Source: Filimonas lacunae (lineage in GTDB: Bacteria; Bacteroidota; Bacteroidia; Chitinophagales; Chitinophagaceae). Taken from it: a stretch of DNA of 64,000 nucleotides. Made by a program: the position numbers and the translations under genes. Below are positions 48,329 to 57,661 of this stretch, one piece after another (position 1 is the first letter of the stretch; the number at the start of each line of letters is the position of its first letter). The stretch is taken from the NCBI RefSeq assembly GCF_002355595.1, contig NZ_AP017422.1, positions 7,382,823 to 7,446,822 of the forward strand, given 5' to 3'. The notes beneath the pieces were generated by a model that was given only the letters and a program-made list of their open reading frames with translations, did no database searches and was not told the origin of the DNA.

Positions 48329-49711
48329 TTATTTAAGACCCTCCATTTCCTGCCATGTTTTAGGAACAGGGTTGCCTAACAGTTTGCTGCCGCTGGCAGT
48401 GATCAGGAAATCGTCTTCAATACGTATGCCCCCAAAATTGCGGAAGGCGTTTACCTTATCGTAATTGATGAACTGTGGTAAATGGTTTTTCGCTTGCCAC
48501 ATATCAATTAATTCCGGAATAACATAGATGCCTGGTTCGATGGTTACGGTAAAGCCAGGTTCCAGGGCACGGCCTAAACGCAGCGATTTTAACCCAAACT
48601 CTGTGCTTTTGGTAAGCTCTTCTGTATATCCTACATAAGGTTCGCCCAGGTTTTCCATATCATGCACATCCATGCCAAGCATATGACCCAGGCCACATTG
48701 GAAGAACAAGGTATGCGCTCCTGCTGCTACCGCTTCTTTGCTATCACCATGCATTAACCCCAGTGCTTTTAAACCGTCTACCAGTTTTTCACAGGCCACA
48801 AAGTGAACATCTCTGAACAATACGCCGGGCTTTAATGCCTCAATGGCGGCTAGTTGTGCCTGCAACACAATATCATGCACTTCACGCTGCTGGGCAGTGA
48901 ATGATTTACCTACAGGAAAAGTGCGGGTTAAGTCACCGGCATACCCCATCGCTGTTTCTGCACCACAATCGCATAAGGCCATTTGCCCCTTGCGCATAAT
49001 GGTTTGGGAATAGTGGTTATGTAGTATCTGGCCATTTACGGTAAGGATGGTGGGAAAGCTAAGGTTGCCACCTGCACTAATAGCTATGCCCTGTAATATG
49101 CCGGCTACCTCGGTTTCGGTAACGCCTTCTTTAGAAGCGGCAATAGCAGCCAGTTGCATGGCAGCGGTAGTGTTTACACCTTTCTCTATTTCTGCAATTT
49201 CTATATCGGCTTTGATAGAACGTTGCGCCACAATTGCTTTAATCAATGTAACGGATGCTTTGCTGTTTACCTGCAGGTAAGGAATTTTCAGCCATTCGCT
49301 TAACTGGGCAGTAGCGTCGGCACGATAAGGAGGGGTATAATGGATGGTTTGGCCGGCAGCTATTGCTTTGTCGAGGATACCTTGTAAAGCAGATACAGGA
49401 GCGGTTTGTGTAATGCCTGCTTTTTCGGCCTGTTGTTGCAAGGTTTCCAGTGGGCCGGTCCATACAATGTCGTCAATAGTAGGCTCATTACCTAGTATTA
49501 TCTCTTTGTTATTATCCACGTCGAGTATAAATACCAGTCCGGGACGCTTAATGCCGGCATAATATAAAAAGGTACTGTCTTGCCTGAAATGATAGGTGTT
49601 GTGCCTGTAATTCATGCCAACTTCGTCATTCCCAGGTAATAATATCAGGCCATTGCCTACGCCAGCCTGTAGTTGTTGTCTTCTTGCTGTGTATATTTCT
49701 TTCGTAAACAT
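48329..49711 (-). CDS. pepP: Xaa-Pro aminopeptidase (M24B, aminopeptidase P)
   Basis: This 460-residue peptidase removes N-terminal residues preceding proline. An N-terminal creatinase-like domain (MNYRHNTYHFRQDSTFLYYAG) is followed by the pita-bread M24 domain with metal ligands Asp (LCDCGAETAMGYAGD), Asp (DLTRTFPVG), His (GLGHMLGMDVHD), Glu (VTIEPGIYV) and Glu (IRIEDDFLIT). All five are intact. Length is typical. It is monocistronic and divergent from yicC. No signal peptide, so cytoplasmic. Confidence 0.95.
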   Translation of the reverse strand: MFTKEIYTARRQQLQAGVGNGLILLPGNDEVGMNYRHNTYHFRQDSTFLYYAGIKRPGLVFILDVDNNKEIILGNEPTIDDIVWTGPLETLQQQAEKAGITQTAPVSALQGILDKAIAAGQTIHYTPPYRADATAQLSEWLKIPYLQVNSKASVTLIKAIVAQRSIKADIEIAEIEKGVNTTAAMQLAAIAASKEGVTETEVAGILQGIAISAGGNLSFPTILTVNGQILHNHYSQTIMRKGQMALCDCGAETAMGYAGDLTRTFPVGKSFTAQQREVHDIVLQAQLAAIEALKPGVLFRDVHFVACEKLVDGLKALGLMHGDSKEAVAAGAHTLFFQCGLGHMLGMDVHDMENLGEPYVGYTEELTKSTEFGLKSLRLGRALEPGFTVTIEPGIYVIPELIDMWQAKNHLPQFINYDKVNAFRNFGGIRIEDDFLITASGSKLLGNPVPKTWQEMEGLK

Positions 49712-49818
49712 GGCGCAAAGTTAGGCAACATTCTGAACTGCTTTCTGCCGCTATTAACACTTAATCACTACATTTTGCTTATTTTCAACTACTTTTACGC
49801 ATTTAATAAGAGTTATTT

Positions 49819-50694
49819 ATGATATATTCCATGACCGGTTATGGCAGAGCGGAACAAACCATTGGTGATAAAACCTTTCTGGTAGAGGTGCGCTCGTTGA
49901 ATGGCAAGCAGTTTGACTTACGATTAACCATACCGGCGTTGCTGAAACCTTATGAATTTGAAGTACGTAACCTGCTGGGCGAACAATTAGAGCGTGGTAG
50001 TGTGGAGTGCATTATTTACCTGAAACAGAATGGTGCAGGTAAACCGGTTTCTATTAACACCGACCTGGTAAAAGCATATTATCAGCCCGTTTCTCAACTG
50101 GCTCAGGAACTGAATATTGGTACAGATAATATCTTAAGCACTTTATTGAAATTGCCGGAAGTAATTGCACCTGTTACAGACGTGCTTTCCAAGGATGATT
50201 ACGCAAAATTTGAGGCTATTCTTTCTACAGCTATCGCTCATTTAACGCAGCACAGACTGGAAGAGGGCAAAGTGATGGAAGCCGATTTGCTGGCACGCAT
50301 TCAACAAATTGAAGAACAGCAAGCTACTGTAGCCACTTTGGAGCCTTTACGCAGAACCAAAATTAAAGAAGGACTGGTAAAGGTATTGGAAGATAATGTA
50401 GGTAAAGAAAACTATGATCCTAACCGTTTGGAGCAGGAACTGATATACTATATTGAGAAAATTGACATCAGTGAAGAGCAGGTGCGCTTAACTAACCACT
50501 GTAGCTACTTTAAAAATATCCTGAAAGGGAAAGAAAAGAGCAAGGGTAAAAAATTGTCTTTTATATTGCAGGAAATAGGACGTGAAATTAACACTACCGG
50601 TTCTAAAGCATACGATTCGCAGATTCAGCAGGCGGTAATTATTATGAAAGATGAATTGGAAAAAGCCAAGGAACAGGTATTAAACGTGCTATAA
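49819..50694 (+). CDS. yicC: YicC-family endoribonuclease-like protein
   Basis: This 291-residue protein starts MIYSMTGYGRAEQ and has VEVRSLNGKQFDLRL near the N-terminus and LSFILQEIGREINTTGSKAYD near the C-terminus, the signature ends of the YicC family. Members have been described as RNA endonucleases that influence small-RNA turnover. Length is as expected. It heads a same-strand run followed by gldH after 29 bases. Confidence 0.95.
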   Translation: MIYSMTGYGRAEQTIGDKTFLVEVRSLNGKQFDLRLTIPALLKPYEFEVRNLLGEQLERGSVECIIYLKQNGAGKPVSINTDLVKAYYQPVSQLAQELNIGTDNILSTLLKLPEVIAPVTDVLSKDDYAKFEAILSTAIAHLTQHRLEEGKVMEADLLARIQQIEEQQATVATLEPLRRTKIKEGLVKVLEDNVGKENYDPNRLEQELIYYIEKIDISEEQVRLTNHCSYFKNILKGKEKSKGKKLSFILQEIGREINTTGSKAYDSQIQQAVIIMKDELEKAKEQVLNVL

Positions 50695-50723
50695 GACAGG
50701 CGATTAGTAGTTAAAATGGTTAT

Positions 50724-51206
50724 ATGGTAAGGACAAAGAAGCAAATTGTATATCTGGTAGCAATGATGATGACAGCAGGAAGTATGATACTCACTTCCTG
50801 TACCTCTACAGTAGGATTATATGAAAAAACAGCTTCTTTTGCTTCACATGAATGGAGCAGCGATGATGCTCCTTCTTTTACTTTTGATATTACAGACACG
50901 CTGCAGCCTTACCAGTTGTTTTTTGTAATGCGCCATACCGATGCTTACCGTTATAAGAATATTTGGGTAGAGATTCAGGTGAAAGCACCTGACTCTGCCT
51001 ATACCGTTTCCAGGCAGTTTACGCTGGCAGATGGAGAGAAGTGGTTAGGCTCGGGTATGGATGATGTATATGAACACCGGATTGCTTTTTCAAAAGCTCC
51101 GGCGCTGTTTAAAAAAGGCAGCTACACTTTTGTGGTGAAACAGATCATGAGAGAAGATCCTTTGCACAGCGTATTAAACGCAGGCATCCGTATAGAAAAG
51201 CAATAG
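50724..51206 (+). CDS. gldH: Gliding motility lipoprotein GldH
   Basis: This 160-residue lipoprotein (lipobox MILTSC, Cys26) has the family order SHEWSSDDAPSFTFDITDTL, YQLFFVMRHTDAYRYKNIWV, FTLADGEKWLGSGMDDVYEH and a C-terminal MREDPLHSVLNAGIRIEK. GldH is needed for gliding in Flavobacterium, but is also present in some non-gliding Bacteroidota, so motility is not proven. It is placed between yicC and trehalase. Confidence 0.92.
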   Translation: MVRTKKQIVYLVAMMMTAGSMILTSCTSTVGLYEKTASFASHEWSSDDAPSFTFDITDTLQPYQLFFVMRHTDAYRYKNIWVEIQVKAPDSAYTVSRQFTLADGEKWLGSGMDDVYEHRIAFSKAPALFKKGSYTFVVKQIMREDPLHSVLNAGIRIEKQ

Positions 51207-51254
51207 AGCAACAATACCCTATCTTTTTTGTTTATTCTCATAAATGGCAAGTTT

Positions 51255-52808
51255 ATGCGCAGGCTTCTGTTCCTACCCTTGGTAATATGTTATACCTGTT
51301 TACAGGCACAGTATGGTGCCTACACTCCCCCGGATAAATTGTACGGACCTTTATTTACGGATGTGCAAATGAACCATGTGTTTACCGACGGTAAAACATT
51401 TGTGGATTGTATACCTAAAAAAGATCCTGCTGAAATTGCCGCAGCCTATAAAGGACTGAAAAATAATCCCCGCGTTCGTTATTCCTTAAAGCTATTTGTG
51501 GAAGCCAATTTCACTGCTCCGGCAGAAGTGGCATCCGGTTACGTATCTGACACCTCAGAATCGGTATCGGCGCATATTAATAAGTTGTGGAAGGTATTAT
51601 TGCATCAGCCGGATGAGCAGGTAACAGGAAGTACTTTATTGCCGTTGCCCAACGCTTATATTGTACCTGGCGGCCGTTTTCGTGAAATTTATTACTGGGA
51701 TTCTTATTTTACTATGCTGGGGTTACAGGAGAGCGGAATGTATGATGTGATGGAAAGTATGGTGAACAACTTTTCATACATGATTCAGCAGTATGGTCAT
51801 ATTCCCAATGGCAACCGCACTTATTTCTTAAGCCGTTCGCAACCCCCTTTCTTTTCTATGATGCTGGACTTACTGGCGGAGAAAACGGGCAACAGGGTGT
51901 ATGCCCAATACCAGGTGGCTTTACAGCGGGAATATAATTACTGGATGGATAAAACTGCTGCTAAAGGGCACGCAGTGAAAATGCCGGATGGAACTATTTT
52001 AAACCGTTATTACGATCAGGATATAGTGCCACGTCAGGAATCTTATTACGAGGATTCTACCCTGGGGGCAGCCGTAGGAAAAAAAGCACCTCAGTTATAC
52101 CGTAACCTGCGCTCAGGTGCAGAGAGTGGCTGGGACTTCAGCAGTCGCTGGCTGGCTGATGGTAAAACCCTGGCTACGATACAAACGGTGAACTTTATAC
52201 CGGTAGATCTCAATTGTTTGTTATATCACCTGGAACTGACTTTAAGCAAAGCTTATAAAGAAACGGGCGACCTTGTACAAAGCAGTTATTATCAAAAGCT
52301 GGCCATCAGAAGGAAGAATGCTATCCTGAAATATTGCTGGAATACAGCTGGCAGCTGGTTTACAGATTACAATCATGTAACCGGCGCACGTAGTAAAGAG
52401 CTTACATTAGCCGGGTTAATGCCTTTGTTTGTGGGCATTGCTACTACAGAGCAAGGCAATGCAGCTGCGCGAACACTGGAAAGCCGGTTTTTAAAAGCAG
52501 GTGGACTGGTTACTTCGCTTAAAACCACTGGCCAGCAATGGGATGCGCCTAATGGATGGGCGCCTTTGCAATGGATGGGGGTGCAGGCCATGAACAATTA
52601 TAACAAAAAGGAACTGGCTAAAAGCATTGCCGCCCGTTGGGTACAACTCAATACCCGGGTATATAAAGCCACTGGTAAGTTGATGGAAAAGTATAACGTT
52701 ACCGATGCTAATGCAGAAGGTGGCGGAGGTGAATATCCTGCTCAGGATGGATTTGGCTGGACAAACGGTGTGCTGTTAAAATTGATTAAGCTGTATAATC
52801 TGCAATAA
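51255..52808 (+). CDS. treA: Periplasmic trehalase (GH37)
   Basis: This trehalase has about 517 residues when started at ATG 51255; a start nine codons upstream would give an extended, atypical leader. The signal peptide is MRRLLFLPLVICYTCLQAQ. Both GH37 signatures are present: PGGRFREIYYWDSY and QWDAPNGWAP. The C-terminal EKYNVTDANAEGGGGEYPAQ is also typical. It hydrolyses trehalose to two glucose in the periplasm. The following sensor kinase starts 5 bases after its stop, so they are co-transcribed. A role of the kinase in trehalase control is possible but unproved. Confidence 0.96.
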   Translation: MRRLLFLPLVICYTCLQAQYGAYTPPDKLYGPLFTDVQMNHVFTDGKTFVDCIPKKDPAEIAAAYKGLKNNPRVRYSLKLFVEANFTAPAEVASGYVSDTSESVSAHINKLWKVLLHQPDEQVTGSTLLPLPNAYIVPGGRFREIYYWDSYFTMLGLQESGMYDVMESMVNNFSYMIQQYGHIPNGNRTYFLSRSQPPFFSMMLDLLAEKTGNRVYAQYQVALQREYNYWMDKTAAKGHAVKMPDGTILNRYYDQDIVPRQESYYEDSTLGAAVGKKAPQLYRNLRSGAESGWDFSSRWLADGKTLATIQTVNFIPVDLNCLLYHLELTLSKAYKETGDLVQSSYYQKLAIRRKNAILKYCWNTAGSWFTDYNHVTGARSKELTLAGLMPLFVGIATTEQGNAAARTLESRFLKAGGLVTSLKTTGQQWDAPNGWAPLQWMGVQAMNNYNKKELAKSIAARWVQLNTRVYKATGKLMEKYNVTDANAEGGGGEYPAQDGFGWTNGVLLKLIKLYNLQ

Positions 52809-52813
52809 TTACT

Positions 52814-53800
52814 ATGAGCATTGCCGAATACTTTAGAAAAAAGCATTTAACGTTTATTACGCTGGTATCATGGTTTTTGCTGTTCTATATTATAGCGGCA
52901 TTGGTGTTCTGGTTTATTTCACTGGAAACACAGAACAAGCAGATGTATGTGTTTAGGGTAAGTGAATTAAAAAAAGATGATCCCACGTATTATAACAAAG
53001 TGCTGGAGTTTGATAAGGCAAGGCGCTTAAAGTCTTTTCAATATATTGGAGAAGGTTCTACCTTTTTATGTTTAATACTGGTAGGCGCTGTGTTTGTGTA
53101 TCGTGCTACCAAAAGGCAGATAGTATTGTCGCACCAGCAGCAGAATTTTATGATGGCGGTAACCCACGAGTTAAAAACGCCTATTGCTGTTGCCCGTTTA
53201 AACCTGGAAACCTTACTAAAGCGCAAGCTGGAAGAGCCGCAACGGGAAAAACTCCTGCGCAACACATTACAGGAAACCAATCGTTTAAATGAGCTATGTA
53301 ATAATATCCTGGTTTCGGCACAGCTGGAAGCAGGTGGTTACCGGTTAAATCGGCAGGAACTCAACTTTAGCCAGCTGGCAGAAGATGTGCTGGATGATTG
53401 TGTAGCCCGTTATCCGCAACGGATTTTTGTACCTGCTATACAAACGGGTATATATGTAGAAGGGGAACAGCTGTTGTTGCAACTGCTGGTAAGCAACCTG
53501 CTGGAAAATGCGTTAAAGTACTCGGCAAAAGATAAGCCGGTGCAGGTGAGCCTGGAAGTGGAAGGGAAGTGGGCGAAGCTTTCGGTGGCGGATGAAGGAG
53601 CTGGTATTCCCGATGAAGAAAAGAAAAAAATATTTACCAAGTTTTATAGAATAGGCAACGAGAACACCAGAAGCACTAAAGGCACCGGCCTGGGGCTTTA
53701 CCTTTGTAAAAAGATTGCCATAGATCATAAAGGCAGCATTGGCGTTAAGAATAATACTCCACAGGGCAGTATATTTACTGTAACATTACAATCGGTATAA
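52814..53800 (+). CDS. Sensor histidine kinase (two-helix, HisKA)
   Basis: This 328-residue membrane sensor has two membrane helices (about 12-36 and 77-97) enclosing a short periplasmic loop. A HisKA domain follows with phospho-acceptor His118 (FMMAVTHELKTPIAVARL). The HATPase domain has an N box (LVSNLLENALKYS), G1 (DEGAGIPD), an F box (IFTKFYRIGNE) and G2 (GTGLGLYLCKKIA). It is directly followed by its OmpR-type regulator with a single base between stop and start. The small loop (about 40 residues) suggests sensing of membrane or envelope state. Confidence 0.95.
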   Translation: MSIAEYFRKKHLTFITLVSWFLLFYIIAALVFWFISLETQNKQMYVFRVSELKKDDPTYYNKVLEFDKARRLKSFQYIGEGSTFLCLILVGAVFVYRATKRQIVLSHQQQNFMMAVTHELKTPIAVARLNLETLLKRKLEEPQREKLLRNTLQETNRLNELCNNILVSAQLEAGGYRLNRQELNFSQLAEDVLDDCVARYPQRIFVPAIQTGIYVEGEQLLLQLLVSNLLENALKYSAKDKPVQVSLEVEGKWAKLSVADEGAGIPDEEKKKIFTKFYRIGNENTRSTKGTGLGLYLCKKIAIDHKGSIGVKNNTPQGSIFTVTLQSV

Positions 53801-53801
53801 T

Positions 53802-54512
53802 ATGGCTACAGAGCAAAAAGGCAATATTCTGGTAGTAGAGGATGAAGAGAATTTGCACGAAGCGTTAAAGCTGAACCTGGAAATGGAAGGATACAGTGTT
53901 TCTTCTGCTTTCAATGGTACAGAAGCGCTAAAGGCGGTGCAGGCAGAATATTTTGACCTGGTGATTCTGGATATTATGCTGCCCGAGCTGGATGGTATCG
54001 GCGTTACAGAAGGCATTCGCATTCAGCATATTGATGTACCCATTCTTATTTTAAGCGCCCGCAACAGCAGCAGCGATCGGGTGTTGGGGTTGAAAAAAGG
54101 TGCAGACGATTATTTAACCAAGCCTTTTAACCTGGAAGAACTGATGCTGCGTGTGGAGAAGCTGATAAAGAAGAACAAGCGTATGCAGGATAAGGAAACC
54201 ATCGATAATGAATATGCGTTTGGTGGTAACAGGATAGATTTTAAGGCACAGGAAGCCACTACCTGGAGTGGTGAGCTGGTACAGTTAAGCAAGAAAGAGG
54301 CGATGCTGTTGAAGCTGCTGATTGAAAACAGGAATGAGGTAGTTACCCGCGAAAGGATATTACAGGTGGTATGGGGCTACAACGTATATCCTACCACACG
54401 TACCATTGACAATTTTATACTCAACTTCCGCAAATATTTTGAAGCCGACACCCGTAACCCCAAACACTTTCATTCCGTTAGAGGGGTGGGATATAAATAC
54501 AACGATGCTTAA
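53802..54512 (+). CDS. OmpR-family response regulator
   Basis: This 236-residue protein has a receiver domain (VVEDEEN, phospho-acceptor Asp57 in FDLVILDIMLPELDGIG, Lys in KKGADDYLTKPF). Its winged-helix DNA-binding domain includes LSKKEAMLLKLLIENRNEVV and TRTIDNFILNFRKYFE and ends with the family-typical VRGVGYKYN. It follows the kinase by one base. The stop codon overlaps that of the opposing BatD gene in TTAA. Confidence 0.96.
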   Translation: MATEQKGNILVVEDEENLHEALKLNLEMEGYSVSSAFNGTEALKAVQAEYFDLVILDIMLPELDGIGVTEGIRIQHIDVPILILSARNSSSDRVLGLKKGADDYLTKPFNLEELMLRVEKLIKKNKRMQDKETIDNEYAFGGNRIDFKAQEATTWSGELVQLSKKEAMLLKLLIENRNEVVTRERILQVVWGYNVYPTTRTIDNFILNFRKYFEADTRNPKHFHSVRGVGYKYNDA

Positions 54513-56275
54513 GGGATAAGCCTGAGCTGCTGTAATACCTTTTTCATTCTATCCAGTGTATTAGCCCGGTCGCTACTGCTGATATCGGGTGAATACATTG
54601 CTACATCGCAATCCTCATATAGTAGCTTGCAATCAGTTACCAGGTGCGCATATTGTTCATGTTGCTGCAATGCGGTAAGCAGTACCGGAAAAGGAACGTT
54701 ATACGTGTTGGTTTTTTCTCCTATGGCCAGTGATAATATGTCTTTGCTTTTATTGAAGAAGAGATAGTGATCTTCAATATTACTTAGTATATCAAACGAG
54801 ATAATAAAATCAGGCCTGGCAGGTGGTATCGTTTGTGCTTGCGGCTTGGTTTTAGAAGCAGATGGCTTCTTTGGTTTACGGCGATAATACCACCATGCAC
54901 CTGCACCACCGGCCAGTAATGCTGCTACTATCATCCAGAGCAGATTTTTATTACCACCTTCCTCTGCAAAAAGTGTATAGTCTTTTTTACCTGCAGGCTT
55001 GTTGAAATGAAGATGCAGGCTATCGGTATGTATAGACTCATACCTTTCTTTTTCTACATCGAAATAAGAAAACTGTACAGGAGGAATAGTGATATCCCCT
55101 TCTTTGGATGCTATAAAATGATAGGCAAATGTTCGGCTGCCTTCCAGGGGGAAGAGGTTCTTGTCTATGTTGTCTTCGGTAGTAGCTTCAAAATGCTCTG
55201 TGCTACCGGGCCAGTTCACTGCTGGTGGCTTAATGCCTGTGATGTCTCCTTTGCCGCTAATAGTGATAAGCAGGCTGTTGTTTTCCTGTGCAGGAATATT
55301 ATTGTCCTTAGCTTGTGCCTGTATGCGAAAATGGCCTGTGATGCCTGTAAAATCCTGGGGTTTGTTCTGTTTAGGCAGGGGAAGCACCTCAATAAACTGG
55401 GGCATATTCTGAATATCTGCCCGGAAGTTGTCTTTCGCATACTGCTTATGCGGGAGGGCAAACACAATTTCATTGGTTACAGTAGCGCTGTCAAGGCGAA
55501 GGCGGCCTGCCTGTAAAGGTTGCAGCTGTACCTTGCGTATCACATTTACTATATAGGTTTTGTTGCCATATTTTTCCTGGGTGCTTTGCTCGTCAAATGC
55601 AATCTCTTTTACGCTGCAACCGGAAAAAGAAGGTTGTTTGGTTACCACCGCCTTACTACGCAGGGCACGGTAAAACTTATATGTTACCATTACGGGTTCG
55701 CCTATATAGCAGGTGTTTTTGCTGGTGAACACTTTTATAAAGCTATTACTGCGAATTTTATCTGTTGCATTCTCCTGCTCCCTCAATTCCGGAACTTTAC
55801 TGAATGCTGCTTCCTCGCTATCGGTACTTTGCGCACCAAACAATGACTGCAGTGCGGCAGAAGGTGGGGGAGTGCCTATGGGAGAAGGATTGTTTTTGTC
55901 AATGACATGTATAGTAATGGAGTTAGAGCTAACACGACGGTTGTTGGCAACAACAGATGCAGAAGGCAATGTAAGCGTGCCGGCTTTCAAAGGCCGGAGC
56001 ATGTATATGAAACTGCTTTTATGGGTGCTTTTACCATTGATGTTGACGGTTTCCTCCGACTGTATGGGGCCGGAACTAACGCTCCAGGCGTTAAGGCTGG
56101 GAGGAATAAAGTCAGAAACCCAGGATGCATTGCTTATCACATATTCTACCTGGAGAACATCATTTTTAAATATATCATGTGCAGAAGTTTGTATGGTAAA
56201 ATGTACCTGCGCATTCTGTGCGTGAGCAGTAAATAGCAATAGCAGGCTATAGCAGATACAGGTAAAATATTTCAT
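54509..56275 (-). CDS. batD: BatD-family protein
   Basis: This protein has about 588 residues when started at ATG 56275 (MKYFTCICYSLLLLFTAHAQ is a signal peptide); an upstream in-frame ATG at 56317 would bury that signal. N-terminal Ig-like BatD domains follow (HDIFKNDVLQVEYVISNA, INGKSTHKSSFIYMLRPLKA, NTCYIGEPVMVTYKFYRAL). A late membrane helix (LLWMIVAALLAGGAGAWWYY) and a cytoplasmic tail complete it. BatD belongs to the Bat aerotolerance/stress group usually encoded with MoxR and VWA proteins, but no other bat gene is nearby here. Confidence 0.88.
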   Translation of the reverse strand: MKYFTCICYSLLLLFTAHAQNAQVHFTIQTSAHDIFKNDVLQVEYVISNASWVSDFIPPSLNAWSVSSGPIQSEETVNINGKSTHKSSFIYMLRPLKAGTLTLPSASVVANNRRVSSNSITIHVIDKNNPSPIGTPPPSAALQSLFGAQSTDSEEAAFSKVPELREQENATDKIRSNSFIKVFTSKNTCYIGEPVMVTYKFYRALRSKAVVTKQPSFSGCSVKEIAFDEQSTQEKYGNKTYIVNVIRKVQLQPLQAGRLRLDSATVTNEIVFALPHKQYAKDNFRADIQNMPQFIEVLPLPKQNKPQDFTGITGHFRIQAQAKDNNIPAQENNSLLITISGKGDITGIKPPAVNWPGSTEHFEATTEDNIDKNLFPLEGSRTFAYHFIASKEGDITIPPVQFSYFDVEKERYESIHTDSLHLHFNKPAGKKDYTLFAEEGGNKNLLWMIVAALLAGGAGAWWYYRRKPKKPSASKTKPQAQTIPPARPDFIISFDILSNIEDHYLFFNKSKDILSLAIGEKTNTYNVPFPVLLTALQQHEQYAHLVTDCKLLYEDCDVAMYSPDISSSDRANTLDRMKKVLQQLRLIP

Positions 56276-56444
56276 ACTATACAAATATAACTGCCGGCCC
56301 CCTTCTGTAGTATACAAAAAAGGTGTATAAATCTGTCATTTCAGGCTTTTTAACACTTTGTAAATCGGGCCTGGTGTTATCAACAAAGGCATTATTTACT
56401 ACTTCTTTTAGTATGTTTGCCGGGACAATCACAAAAATTACTAC

Positions 56445-57581
56445 ATGTCTTCTTTTGAGTCGATTATAGATTTTCTGGAACCGGTGAATATTTACGAATT
56501 ATCGAATGATGAAGGCTATCGGGATACACAGGTGGGCAAACACATTGCTGTATACGAGGAAGAGCTGCCTGATATTGATGAAGCGGATATTATTTTGATA
56601 GGATGCGGCGAAGCGAGAGGAGAAGGTCCGGGGTTTAGTCATTCTGATGGACCCAATATTATCCGTCGTGCTTTTTATAGTTTATATCACTGGCACGACT
56701 CGGTAAAAGTGGCCGATGTGGGGAATGTAAAAAGAGGAGCTTCTTTAAATGACACCTATGGTGCTTTAAGGGCGGTAGTTTCCGAACTGGTGTCGCACAA
56801 TAAAAGAGTGGTTATCCTGGGAGGTTCGCACGATATTACCCGCGCTCAATATAACGTGTATGCAGCAGCAGAGAATATTATTGAAATGACCTGTGTGGAT
56901 GCCCGCATGGACATGGATATTGACAGCGTGCTGCCTGTGGAATCGTTTATGCTGGAATTGCTTACCAGCGATCCCAACTTTATAAAACACTACAATCACA
57001 TTGGTTTTCAAAGCTATATGGTACACCCTACCATGTTGGAAACCATTGATAAGCTGCGTTTTGATTGTTATCGTGTAGGTCGTGTAAAGGAACATATAGA
57101 AGAAATGGAGCCCGTGATCCGCAACTCCAATATGCTTACGTTTGATATTGCTGCTATTCAGCACAGTCATGCTCCTGCTAATTACTTAACTCCGAACGGC
57201 TTTAATGGTGAGGAAGCATGTACGCTGATGCAATATGCAGGTATGAGCCCACAGTTAAGCACTATTGGCATATATGGCTATACACCTAAGAGGGATGTGC
57301 AGGATTTAACGGCCAAACAAATCAGCCATATGCTGTGGTACCTGATGGATGGCATACACAAAGGCAAGCAGGAAGCGCCAATGGAGATGACGGATGAGTT
57401 TAACGAATTCAATATTGCCTTTGCTGAGGTGGAAACCAGGTTTTTACAAAGCAAGCGTACCGGACGTTGGTGGGTGCAATTGCCAGACGGAAAATATATT
57501 GCCTGTAGCCATCGCGATTATATGATCGCAGCAGCCAATGATATTCCGGAAAGATGGCTGCGTGCGGTAGAAAGATCTTAA
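56445..57581 (+). CDS. Arginase/formimidoylglutamase-fold protein with altered metal ligands
   Basis: This 378-residue protein follows the ureohydrolase fold: ADIILIGCGEARGEGPG, a GPNIIRRAFY region, then GGSHDITRAQY (family GGDHS), TCVDARMDMDID (family DAHxD) and MLTFDIAAIQHS (family S(F/I)DxDxxDP). In the second motif His is Arg, and in the third the second Asp is missing and the proline is lost, so the binuclear manganese site should be damaged. Several Bacteroidota encode relatives annotated as formimidoylglutamase. It may be a non-hydrolytic member or have a different metal arrangement. It is a single gene, followed by a bidirectional terminator. Confidence 0.82.
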   Translation: MSSFESIIDFLEPVNIYELSNDEGYRDTQVGKHIAVYEEELPDIDEADIILIGCGEARGEGPGFSHSDGPNIIRRAFYSLYHWHDSVKVADVGNVKRGASLNDTYGALRAVVSELVSHNKRVVILGGSHDITRAQYNVYAAAENIIEMTCVDARMDMDIDSVLPVESFMLELLTSDPNFIKHYNHIGFQSYMVHPTMLETIDKLRFDCYRVGRVKEHIEEMEPVIRNSNMLTFDIAAIQHSHAPANYLTPNGFNGEEACTLMQYAGMSPQLSTIGIYGYTPKRDVQDLTAKQISHMLWYLMDGIHKGKQEAPMEMTDEFNEFNIAFAEVETRFLQSKRTGRWWVQLPDGKYIACSHRDYMIAAANDIPERWLRAVERS

Positions 57582-57600
57582 TGAATAGGAACTATAAAAG

Positions 57601-57627
57601 AAAAAGCCGGCAATTGCCGGCTTTTTT
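57601..57627. terminator. Bidirectional terminator hairpin
   Basis: A perfect palindrome of 26 bases (57601-57626) has arm AAAAAGCCGGC and centre AATT, followed by one more T. It lies between the convergent arginase-fold and M13 peptidase genes and can serve both. Confidence 0.9.
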
Positions 57628-57661
57628 GATGTCATCATATAACAAGGGGAAAGGAGCTCTT

